Shown piece after piece: positions 7,106 through 13,463 of a DNA stretch of 41,923 nucleotides. A program made the position numbers and the translations under genes. The first letter of the stretch is position 1, and every line of letters starts with the position of its first letter. Origin of the DNA: CAYHGV01 sp964356135 (lineage in GTDB: Bacteria; Hydrothermota; Tepidihabitantia; CAYHGV01); the NCBI GenBank assembly GCA_964356135.1, contig CAYHGV010000008.1, positions 1 through 41,923 of the forward strand, read 5' to 3'. Under the pieces are notes generated by a model that had not been told where the DNA came from, made no database searches, and was given only the letters and a program-made list of their open reading frames with translations.

Positions 7106-7779
7106 GCTTGTTTTCCAAAAACCAGTTTCGCGATCTTTTTTCTCAAGAGGTAATAGACGACCGCGAAAACAACAAACCCGGCAATGAACACGAGAAGTTC
7201 CCGGGCAGAGAGAGATGCGGTTTTGTAACCGACAAAACTCGAGAGAATGATTCCGGGCAGGCGTCCGATCGCAGCGATTATGATCAGGGTAGGGAGAGGC
7301 CAGCCGGTCAAACCGGCAAGGTAGCTGACGAAATCGCCCAAGGGATTCGGAATCAGATAGAGAAAAAAAATGAGGTTGAGCCCCCATTTTTGAAGCCGAC
7401 CATCCCATTTGTCCAGCGTTTGTTTTTTGACAAATCGAACCACCAGGCGCCTGCCGACCGAGCGGCTCAGCCCGAGCACGATGCTCGTTCCCGCGACCAC
7501 CCCAATCATTGTAAAGAACGTCCCCCAGGCGACCCCAAAAAGGTAGCCCGAGGCGATCGATATGATCGTTCCGGGCACGGGCGCAAAAATAATCTGGGTT
7601 ATCTGAATAAGAATAAGGCCGATGGGAGCAGAGGGACCTAATCGGTGGGCGAACTCTTTGATTTTGGGCAAGCTGTCAAAGGCTCGGTAAAAAGTAAGGG
7701 TGAGAAATGCGAGTGTCACTACCACGAGAACAACCGCGCCCGCTGCGAGCAGTCTCCGGCTTCTCTGGGAACGAGCCAT
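7102..7779 (-). CDS. DedA/TVP38-TMEM64 family membrane protein
   Basis: The 225-residue protein has an N-terminal membrane segment (LLAAGAVVLVVVTLAFLTLT), the family core IIFAPVPGTIISIASGYLFG (about residues 62-81), the GTSIVLGLSRSVGRRLVVRF stretch and the conserved YLIPNPLGDFVSYLAGL loop (about 142-158), ending with a helix and a basic tail. TVP38/DedA proteins act in membrane lipid homeostasis and probably flip phospholipid carriers; that is family knowledge. I chose the ATG at 7779 rather than the longer frame to 7935, because a promoter ends six bases before it and the extension reads back through the divergent promoter. Confidence 0.9.
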   Translation of the reverse strand: MARSQRSRRLLAAGAVVLVVVTLAFLTLTFYRAFDSLPKIKEFAHRLGPSAPIGLILIQITQIIFAPVPGTIISIASGYLFGVAWGTFFTMIGVVAGTSIVLGLSRSVGRRLVVRFVKKQTLDKWDGRLQKWGLNLIFFLYLIPNPLGDFVSYLAGLTGWPLPTLIIIAAIGRLPGIILSSFVGYKTASLSARELLVFIAGFVVFAVVYYLLRKKIAKLVFGKQA

Positions 7780-7785
7780 GACTGT

Positions 7786-7813
7786 ATAGTAGTGAATTCC
7801 ATCGCCTTGACAA
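7786..7813 (-). promoter_or_regulatory. promoter of the DedA-family gene, predicted leaderless, divergent
   Basis: Minus strand: -35 TTGTCA (7808-7813), 16-base spacer, -10 TACTAT (7786-7791), six bases to the ATG. Its -35 box overlaps the -35 box of the plus-strand promoter at 7807-7812, so one polymerase would exclude the other. Confidence 0.6.
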
Positions 7814-7835
7814 TAGTCGGATGTCGGTTTAGAGT
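7807..7835 (+). promoter_or_regulatory. divergent promoter reading toward the CapA-type gene
   Basis: -35 TTGACA (7807-7812, consensus), 17-base spacer, -10 TAGAGT (7830-7835). The next ATG is at 7841, five bases on, and opens the 57-residue frame that ends in the CapA start. Confidence 0.55.
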
Positions 7836-7840
7836 AAATT

Positions 7841-8014
7841 ATGATGATCTGCCGCGTGAAAAAATCCCGCTCCCTGGACGTGAACGGTAGGATTGTGCAA
7901 CGGCTGCGGGATGAAAAAATGAACCCGGGGAACAAGGACCGGCTTTCGACCGCCGCGCCCGGTTTTTTTCTTAAAGCTCATCGCAAACTGCAAACAGGAA
8001 CGGTGAATCCATGA
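7841..8014 (+). CDS. candidate 57-residue small protein or leader ORF upstream of the CapA-type gene
   Basis: The frame runs from the ATG at 7841 to a TGA at 8012-8014 that overlaps the ATG of the next gene as ATGA. The product is basic and hydrophilic (MMICRVKKSRSLDVNGRIV..., ending HRKLQTGTVNP), with no signal peptide or recognisable domain. In favour: a consensus-like promoter ends five bases before the ATG, matching the leaderless pattern of other genes here, and the four-base overlap is typical of coupled genes. Against: no known family and an ordinary composition. It might instead be a regulatory leader whose translation sets expression of the downstream gene. Confidence 0.4.
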   Translation: MMICRVKKSRSLDVNGRIVQRLRDEKMNPGNKDRLSTAAPGFFLKAHRKLQTGTVNP

Positions 8015-9117
8015 AACGAAATTATTATTTTCTTCTTTTCTCGACGATGATGGGATTGCTGATGATCATCATGGTTTCGATGGTTGGAATTATGGCCGAA
8101 CAGAAACCGATTCCGCCGTCCGAACCGGCACCGCACGATTCGATCGTTATCAGCGTTGCCGCGGTCGGCGATATCATGATGGGTTCGACCTATCCGGCGT
8201 CGATTCTGCCGCCGGATGACGGCGGGGAGCTGTTCAATCCGGTGAAGTCGGAATTAGTCTCGAGCGATATTACGATCGGGAATTTGGAAGGGCCGCTCTG
8301 CAATGGCGGGCAGTGCACGAAAAAACTGGCACCGGGACGCAACTATGCCTTCCGAACTCCGACCCACTATGTCAAAAATCTCGTCGATGCCGGTTTTGAT
8401 GTGCTCAATCTGGCGAACAACCACTATGCCGATTTTGGTGGTGAGGGGAGTCGTTCGACCCGACAGGTCCTGGACAGCGCCGGTCTGAAATACACCGGCC
8501 AGGTCGGCGATGTCGCCTTTTTGACGGTCAAAGGGAAAAAGGTTGCGGTCATCGGTTTTTCTCCCCACGGCGGGACCCACAGCCTCCTGGATATTCCGAA
8601 GGCGCAACGGATGGTTGCCGACCTCGGGCGAGCATCAGATATTGTTATTGTCACCTTCCACGGCGGCAGTGAGGGAACCCAGGCACTGCACACGAAAGAT
8701 ACCTTTGAAAATCTGTTCGGTACCCCCCGGGGCAACGTCGTGCAATTTTCGCATGCGGTGATCGATTCCGGAGCCGACCTGGTTTTGGGGCACGGTCCCC
8801 ACGTGGTTCGGGCGCTCGAGTTTTACCACGACCGGTTGATTGCCTATAGCTTGGGGAATTTCTGCACCTATGCCGGCATCAGCGTCGCCGGCGAATGCGG
8901 ACTGACTTTGATATTAAAGGCAGATTTAGATAGCACCGGGAAATTTTTATCGGGGAGAATTATTCCCGCCTATCAAAAATATCCGGGCGGTCCTCGTCCC
9001 GACTCCAGCGGTCGGGCACTGAAACTGATTCAAACGCTCACCCGTGCCGATTTCCCGCTAACCGGGCCGGAGATTGGCGAGGATGGAGCTATTAGACCGA
9101 AAGGGGAAGCGAGATGA
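8011..9117 (+). CDS. CapA-family protein (PgsA/CapA metallophosphatase fold)
   Basis: The 368-residue protein has an N-terminal membrane anchor (FLLFSTMMGLLMIIMVSMVG). The CapA-fold metal-site motifs follow in order: AAVGDIMMGS (about residues 50-59), IGNLEGPL (about 90), LANNHYADFG (about 138), HGGSEG (about 218) and GHGPHVVR (about 260), then AYSLGNF. Family members are linked to poly-gamma-glutamate capsule synthesis; most characterised ones are anchored outside the cytoplasmic membrane. No pgsB/C or other capsule genes are nearby, so the substrate here is open. It overlaps the next gene by ATGA (9114-9117), indicating an operon. Confidence 0.9.
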   Translation: MKRNYYFLLFSTMMGLLMIIMVSMVGIMAEQKPIPPSEPAPHDSIVISVAAVGDIMMGSTYPASILPPDDGGELFNPVKSELVSSDITIGNLEGPLCNGGQCTKKLAPGRNYAFRTPTHYVKNLVDAGFDVLNLANNHYADFGGEGSRSTRQVLDSAGLKYTGQVGDVAFLTVKGKKVAVIGFSPHGGTHSLLDIPKAQRMVADLGRASDIVIVTFHGGSEGTQALHTKDTFENLFGTPRGNVVQFSHAVIDSGADLVLGHGPHVVRALEFYHDRLIAYSLGNFCTYAGISVAGECGLTLILKADLDSTGKFLSGRIIPAYQKYPGGPRPDSSGRALKLIQTLTRADFPLTGPEIGEDGAIRPKGEAR

Positions 9118-9953
9118 GACTACTAAAAATTATTGGGATTGCACTTGTACTGTTTTCCGTCATCGTGCCGGGCTGTAGTAAAAAGAGCCGGGCGGTCGAC
9201 CGCACAACCGTCGGTGCCAACAGTCCTGAGACGAGTGTCGCGATGAAAGTACGCGGCGAAGCCGTTTCCCAGGAAGCGGCCGGCTCGCGTCCGGTGGCGG
9301 TCAGCGATATTCAACGGAAAGTAATCAAAACCGCCGATATCGAGCTCTCTGCGAGCGATATCAAAGAGACCGGTATTCAGGTCGAAAAAATTGTCGAAAG
9401 TTTTAATGGTTATATTCTGAATTCCGAATTTTCAAGCGAGAAACGGGGAGTGGTCTCGACGCTGGTTCTCAAGGTGCCGGCAGCACGGTTCACCGATGCG
9501 GTCGAAACCATCACAAAACTGGGAACGGTCAAACGTAAGGATATCCGGGGCGAGGATGTCACCGAGGAGTATGTTGACCTCGAAGCGGATTTAACGAATG
9601 CCCTGCGCGTGCAGGCGCGGTATTTTGAGCTGCTCAGTAAAGCGGCAAAGGTTTCGGATGCGTTAGAGGTGGAGCGGGAGCTGGAGCGCATTGGCGGCGA
9701 GATTGAACGAATAAAAGGGAGGATGAAATACATCGACAGCCGGGTCGCATTGTCAACCATCAATCTGACCTTACGCCAATCAGGTGCTCCGCCGATAACC
9801 GATTTCGGACACGGACTCGGTCAGACCCTTAAGATTCTTGTGCGCTTCCTGGTTGTTGTCTTTTATTTTCTCGTTTTTCTCATCGGCCTTGCCATTCCGG
9901 TGGCATTAGTCTGGTTTATTGTTCGACTAATCATAAAACGAGTTAAGCACTAA
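9114..9953 (+). CDS. DUF4349-domain lipoprotein
   Basis: The 279-residue protein has a lipoprotein-type signal (IALVLFSVIVPGC, Cys21). The DUF4349 core follows: QRKVIKTADIELSASDIKE, then VESFNGYILNSEFSS, LKVPAARFTDAVETITKLG, and the coiled VERELERIGGEIERIKGRM segment (about residues 180-200) and SRVALSTINLTL. A membrane helix closes the protein (ILVRFLVVVFYFLVFLIGLA) before a short basic tail. The domain is widespread in bacterial envelope proteins, but its function is not established. Coupling to the CapA-type gene by ATGA suggests joint work at the envelope. Confidence 0.9.
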   Translation: MRLLKIIGIALVLFSVIVPGCSKKSRAVDRTTVGANSPETSVAMKVRGEAVSQEAAGSRPVAVSDIQRKVIKTADIELSASDIKETGIQVEKIVESFNGYILNSEFSSEKRGVVSTLVLKVPAARFTDAVETITKLGTVKRKDIRGEDVTEEYVDLEADLTNALRVQARYFELLSKAAKVSDALEVERELERIGGEIERIKGRMKYIDSRVALSTINLTLRQSGAPPITDFGHGLGQTLKILVRFLVVVFYFLVFLIGLAIPVALVWFIVRLIIKRVKH

Positions 9954-9993
9954 TTGCTATAATCTATTGAATTTTGTAAAATAGAATGGAAGG

Positions 9994-10083
9994 TGTCATT
10001 GCGAGGCGTAGCCGAAGCAATCTCATTGTAATAATGGGATTGCCACGCTCACCGCCAAAAAACGTGGCGGATTCACTCGCAAT
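9994..10083. repeat. intergenic palindromic repeat, TGTCATT type, copy B
   Basis: It starts TGTCATTGCGAGG, continues AGCCGAAGCAATCTCA, and ends CACTCGCAAT, lacking the final GACA of copy A. A CCGCCA/TGGCGG palindrome (10052-10070) interrupts its right half. Confidence 0.7.
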
Positions 10084-10305
10084 ATAATCAGACCGGGGTG
10101 TAAAATATAAATCGCTCCCATTAGTATATAACAAAAGTAAAAACGAAATATTTTCTAAAAGTTTTGCTAATCGCCTCCTGCAATGTATGATTTCTGCTGT
10201 TGTATTTGCTGCGGTAGTCTGGTTAAGCGGTAGTCTCATCGGAAGTATCTTAATGCACGAGTGTGTGATGGCGTTAGGACTCATTTTAGCTAAAAGAAAC
10301 CGCCG

Positions 10306-10333
10306 TTGACTTAAGAAGAAATTTTCTTATAGT
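10306..10333 (+). promoter_or_regulatory. promoter of the TolB/CsgG-like barrel gene
   Basis: -35 TTGACT (10306-10311), 16-base spacer, -10 TATAGT (10328-10333). Transcription would start near 10340 and give a leader of about 110 bases that includes the hairpin at 10395-10411 and the strong ribosome binding site at 10439-10445. Confidence 0.6.
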
Positions 10334-10449
10334 AACCTTGTGCTAAAACTTTTTCTAAAATTGACTGGAAATATCCGCGTTAATCAGTGTCAAACGCCTC
10401 CTTTGGAGGCGAATCCGCGTGTTTCCGCGGGACATCACAAGGAGGTGTT

Positions 10450-11784
10450 ATGATGCTTAGGTTGTTGATCGTGCCGCTTTTATTTGGACTGGCGGTCGGA
10501 GAAGAACTGGACCTGCCGAATAGAATTGGGGTTATTGTTCCTGCCGGCGAAGGTGATTATAAGCCACGACTGGAATCGGATTTAAACGAGGTTCTACTGA
10601 ACATGGCGCGGTTCCGAGTAGTTTCGACCGACGATATCCGCGAGGTTTTATCCAGGGACTATCCGACCGATTGCTGGAGTTTGAACCTAAAAAAATTACA
10701 GGTGCTTCGGGATTCGCTCAAACTCGACTATCTGGTTGTTGCCTGCCTCTCCCGACTCGAGTCCTACCGGGATAGCTATCGGGATACCCTCGGTCATCTC
10801 CGCGACTTCGCTAAAGCCAACGCCACCGCCTATGTTCGAATTGTCAACTTAGAAGAGGAGAAGACGATTTCGAGTGTGACGTTACGGGGAACGAGTGAGG
10901 ATACCGCGGTGACGTCGCGCGGGGAAGCGATCGATAAAGCGTATGAAGATTGCCTGAGCGACATAAAACACCACCTGAAGGCATTTTTCGTGCTGCGTGG
11001 TAAAATCATTGAAAAAGAACGGGGACTGTTTGTAATAAATGTCGGCGAGGAAATCGGCGCACGACATAAGATGAAGTTTCAGGTTCTTCGGCGAAGACAA
11101 CGGGTAGGATTTTTGGAGGTAACCTATCTTGACGTCGGTAAAAGCTGGGCACGGGCGCTCCAGGGGCGCAGCCGAATGAAACCCGGCTTTGAAGTGAGGG
11201 AATTGCCGTTTGGGTTGCTCTTCTGTGAACTCGGTCCGGCGTTTATCAATGCCTCGGTGAACGCTCTGCCCAATGCCGGTTATCCAACCGATAGTATATC
11301 CCGGTTCAATCTGTATGGTCTCGGATTCGGGGCCGGCCGGGTATGGCATGTCGAGGGCGGGTTTTACTATGGTGCGGGTGAGCAATTACACGTCGGGCGA
11401 TTCGACCTTGTTCCCAGCTATCGGATTTCGTTAATCGATGACCATCTCTGGAGTCATATCGGTTTAGCGGCAGCGCCTGGATTAGTGTTTCAGCCGTTCC
11501 GTGCTGCCACCCCCTTATTTGGGGATTCTAGCGGCACCACCAGCAAATCATTCATTACCGCTGGACCGAGAGCCGGGTTCAAAATCCGATTCGGTGCCTT
11601 TGGCATTGATCTGGCGGGCGGCTATCTCTTTCCGAGAAAGCTCGAGGATTGGGTATACACAAAAACTGTCAATAAGGAAAGGATATCCGTTCCTCTGCGA
11701 CCGGAGTGGTTGAGTCATCCCGAGGTTACGATCGGCGGCTGGGAAATAAATCTCGGGCTGAGTTATAATTTTGAGATCTACTAA
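10450..11784 (+). CDS. secreted protein: TolB/CsgG-like N-terminal domain plus C-terminal outer-membrane barrel
   Basis: I start at the ATG at 10450, four bases after AAGGAGG (10439-10445), giving 444 residues; the frame opens earlier at 10387 but those codons cross a hairpin. A signal peptide (MMLRLLIVPLLFGLAVG) is followed by a TolB/CsgG/LpoB-like alpha-beta domain (IGVIVPAGEGDY, MARFRVVSTDDIREVLS, LKLDYLVVACLSRL; about residues 28-150) and a FlgT-like region (GEEIGARHKMKFQVLRR). From about residue 260 on, alternating aromatic strands end in GLSYNFEIY, as in outer-membrane beta-barrels with a terminal aromatic residue. The family-level job is unknown; the architecture suggests periplasmic sensing or assembly linked to a barrel. 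Confidence 0.75.
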   Translation: MMLRLLIVPLLFGLAVGEELDLPNRIGVIVPAGEGDYKPRLESDLNEVLLNMARFRVVSTDDIREVLSRDYPTDCWSLNLKKLQVLRDSLKLDYLVVACLSRLESYRDSYRDTLGHLRDFAKANATAYVRIVNLEEEKTISSVTLRGTSEDTAVTSRGEAIDKAYEDCLSDIKHHLKAFFVLRGKIIEKERGLFVINVGEEIGARHKMKFQVLRRRQRVGFLEVTYLDVGKSWARALQGRSRMKPGFEVRELPFGLLFCELGPAFINASVNALPNAGYPTDSISRFNLYGLGFGAGRVWHVEGGFYYGAGEQLHVGRFDLVPSYRISLIDDHLWSHIGLAAAPGLVFQPFRAATPLFGDSSGTTSKSFITAGPRAGFKIRFGAFGIDLAGGYLFPRKLEDWVYTKTVNKERISVPLRPEWLSHPEVTIGGWEINLGLSYNFEIY

Positions 11785-11816
11785 AACGAATAGAGCGAAT
11801 ACTACTTATCCGCAGC

Positions 11817-11877
11817 GTAGAAACAGACCTTCAGGTCTGTTACATAGAGATAACAGGTCTAAAAGACCTGTTTCTAC
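11817..11877. repeat. 61-base inverted-repeat element made of two hairpins
   Basis: The ends are GTAGAAACAG and CTGTTTCTAC, inverted copies. Each half folds on itself: ACAGACCT-tc-AGGTCTGT (11823-11840) and AACAGGTCT-aaa-AGACCTGTT (11852-11872). It lies 33 bases after the stop of the barrel gene and may double as a terminator, but no T run follows. It looks like a small non-autonomous repeat. Confidence 0.7.
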
Positions 11878-11940
11878 TACGTGGTTAATTTCTCCAAAAG
11901 TAAAGGTGAATATCGCCGTGGTGTCATTCGCTAAATTCGT

Positions 11941-11957
11941 CGGCTCGGAACGAGCCG
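11941..11957. repeat. short palindrome CGGCTCG-gaa-CGAGCCG
   Basis: Perfect 7-bp arms with a three-base loop. It interrupts the word attcgt|taacattcg upstream of the alcohol dehydrogenase gene. The same arms recur at 5850, 30602 and 30657. Confidence 0.65.
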
Positions 11958-11982
11958 TTAACATTCGAGAAATTCGGCCTTA

Positions 11983-12978
11983 ATGAGAGCGATGGTTTTG
12001 AAAAAACCGAAGCCGGTTCGTAAAAATCCGTTAGAGTTGATGGAAGTTCCGGTTCCTGTGCCCGGACCAGGAGAAATCCGAATCAAAACCGGCGCCTGCG
12101 GAATCTGCCATACCGATTTGCATACGGTCGAAGGCGAGCTGCCGCTTATGAAGCGACTTCTGATTCCCGGCCATCAAATCGTCGGGAGAGTGGAATCCGC
12201 TGGCGCGGATTCTTTCCGATTCCAGGTCGGCGACCGGATTGGAGTTCCCTGGCTTTATTCGACCTGCGGCAAATGCGAGTTCTGCCTCAAAGATAAAGAA
12301 AATCTCTGTGAAAATGCGAAGTTCACCGGCTATCAGGTTGACGGCGGATACGCGGAGTATATGGTCGTATCGGAAAAATTTTCCTATCCGATCCCGGACC
12401 GATTTTCAGATGTTGAAGCCGCACCGCTTTTGTGCGCGGGCATCATCGGCTATCGGTCGCTCCGGTTAAGTGAGATTAAGCCGGGTGAGCGGCTCGGTCT
12501 CTACGGGTTCGGGGCTTCAGCCCATATCGTCATCCAGGTCGCCCGACACTGGAACTGCGAGGTCTCTGTTTTTACCCGCAGTGCTCGGCACCGCACGCTG
12601 GCTCAAAAACTGGGTGCGGTCTGGACCGGTGATGCGAAAGACAATCCGCCGGAAAAACTCGACAGTGCAATAATCTTTGCGCCGGCAGGAAATCTCGTGC
12701 CGGACGCTTTACGGACACTTAAAAAAGGCGGCACGTTAGCGCTGGCTGGAATCTATATGTCGCCGATTCCCGAACTGGAATATAATTTAATTTATAATGA
12801 AAAGACTGTGCGCAGCGTTGCCAACACCACCCGGCAGGATGCGGAAGAATTTTTGAAAATTGCTCGTGAGATTCCGGTCAAAACCGAAATCGAGACTTTT
12901 CCATTGAAAGAAGCTAATCGCGCGTTGCAGTTATTAAAGCAGGGTAAGATCAACGGCGCCGGAGTTTTGGTGATTTGA
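11983..12978 (+). CDS. zinc-binding alcohol dehydrogenase family protein
   Basis: The 331-residue protein is a medium-chain zinc alcohol dehydrogenase. Catalytic-zinc residues are Cys42 (GICHTDLH) and His64 (PGHQIVG), with a further Cys in APLLCAGI. The structural zinc is held by Cys95, Cys98, Cys101 and Cys109 (TCGKCEFC, NLC). The NAD(P) Rossmann turn reads LYGFGASAHI. PGHQ, FTGYQVDGGYAEY and YGFGASAHIVIQVARH match the TIGR02822-type subfamily, whose physiological substrate is unknown to me. It oxidises an alcohol or reduces an aldehyde. There is no strong Shine-Dalgarno sequence; a second ATG lies three codons in. YjbQ follows 65 bases downstream. Confidence 0.92.
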   Translation: MRAMVLKKPKPVRKNPLELMEVPVPVPGPGEIRIKTGACGICHTDLHTVEGELPLMKRLLIPGHQIVGRVESAGADSFRFQVGDRIGVPWLYSTCGKCEFCLKDKENLCENAKFTGYQVDGGYAEYMVVSEKFSYPIPDRFSDVEAAPLLCAGIIGYRSLRLSEIKPGERLGLYGFGASAHIVIQVARHWNCEVSVFTRSARHRTLAQKLGAVWTGDAKDNPPEKLDSAIIFAPAGNLVPDALRTLKKGGTLALAGIYMSPIPELEYNLIYNEKTVRSVANTTRQDAEEFLKIAREIPVKTEIETFPLKEANRALQLLKQGKINGAGVLVI

Positions 12979-13043
12979 TGAGGATATTAAACCGCGTTTT
13001 TAAACTGGTAGCGTTGGGACTTGTCCCCAACCAGCGAGTTTAA

Positions 13044-13463
13044 ATGAAGATACTTAACGAAACGGTCCGATTGAAAACCAACGGTGCCGGCGATTTGATC
13101 GATATTACCGGTGAAATCGCCGAGCTGCTCAAGACTTCAAAACTTAAAACCGGGAATCTGACCGTTTTTGTCATCGGCTCGACCGCGGCGATCACGACCT
13201 TTGAATACGAACCGGGATTAATCAAGGATATGCGGGAAGTATACGAAAAAATCGCACCGTCGAACCGGTCCTACCATCACGACGAAACCTGGGGTGATGC
13301 CAACGGCTTCAGTCATGTCCGGGCAAGTCTGCAGGGTCCGTCGCTCGTGATTCCATTTGCCGATGGGAAACTTTTACTCGGCACCTGGCAGCAGGTCGTC
13401 TTAGCCGAATTCGATAACCGTCCACGGGACCGGCGGATTGTAGTTCAGCTGATCGGGGAATAA
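13044..13463 (+). CDS. yjbQ: YjbQ/UPF0047 family protein
   Basis: The 139-residue protein is full length for the family. Hallmarks are the N-terminal LKTNGAGDLIDITGEI, the TVFVIGSTAAITTFEYEPGL strand, and the SNRSYHHDETWGDANGFSHV block that carries the conserved His and Asp/Asn pocket, then GTWQQVVLAEFDNRPRDR. YjbQ proteins have a compact trimeric beta fold; a weak thiamine-phosphate synthase activity has been reported for E. coli YjbQ, but the true role is open. Its ATG follows a GTTGGG/CCCAAC hairpin (13013-13031) that may be a processing or attenuation site. The next gene starts immediately after its TAA. Confidence 0.92.
   Translation: MKILNETVRLKTNGAGDLIDITGEIAELLKTSKLKTGNLTVFVIGSTAAITTFEYEPGLIKDMREVYEKIAPSNRSYHHDETWGDANGFSHVRASLQGPSLVIPFADGKLLLGTWQQVVLAEFDNRPRDRRIVVQLIGE

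Larger units (their letters stand above)
9954..10449. other. 496-base gap: repeat copy B, weak 40-codon frame, promoter, short palindrome
   Basis: From left to right it holds repeat copy B (9994-10083), an AT-rich stretch, and a plus-strand frame 10187-10309 (MISAVVFAAVVWLSGSLIGS... with two hydrophobic runs, no Shine-Dalgarno sequence) that could be a gene remnant but is too weak to call. Then come the promoter at 10306-10333 and a CGCCTCC/GGAGGCG hairpin (10395-10411) sitting inside a ccgcgttaatcagtgt...atccgcgt word related to the 901-1356 repeats. The minus-strand frame 9964-10284 translates the repeat and is rejected. Confidence 0.6.

Noticed and set aside
11806..11815. TTATCCGCA as a DnaA box
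   Set aside because: A single near match without others nearby.
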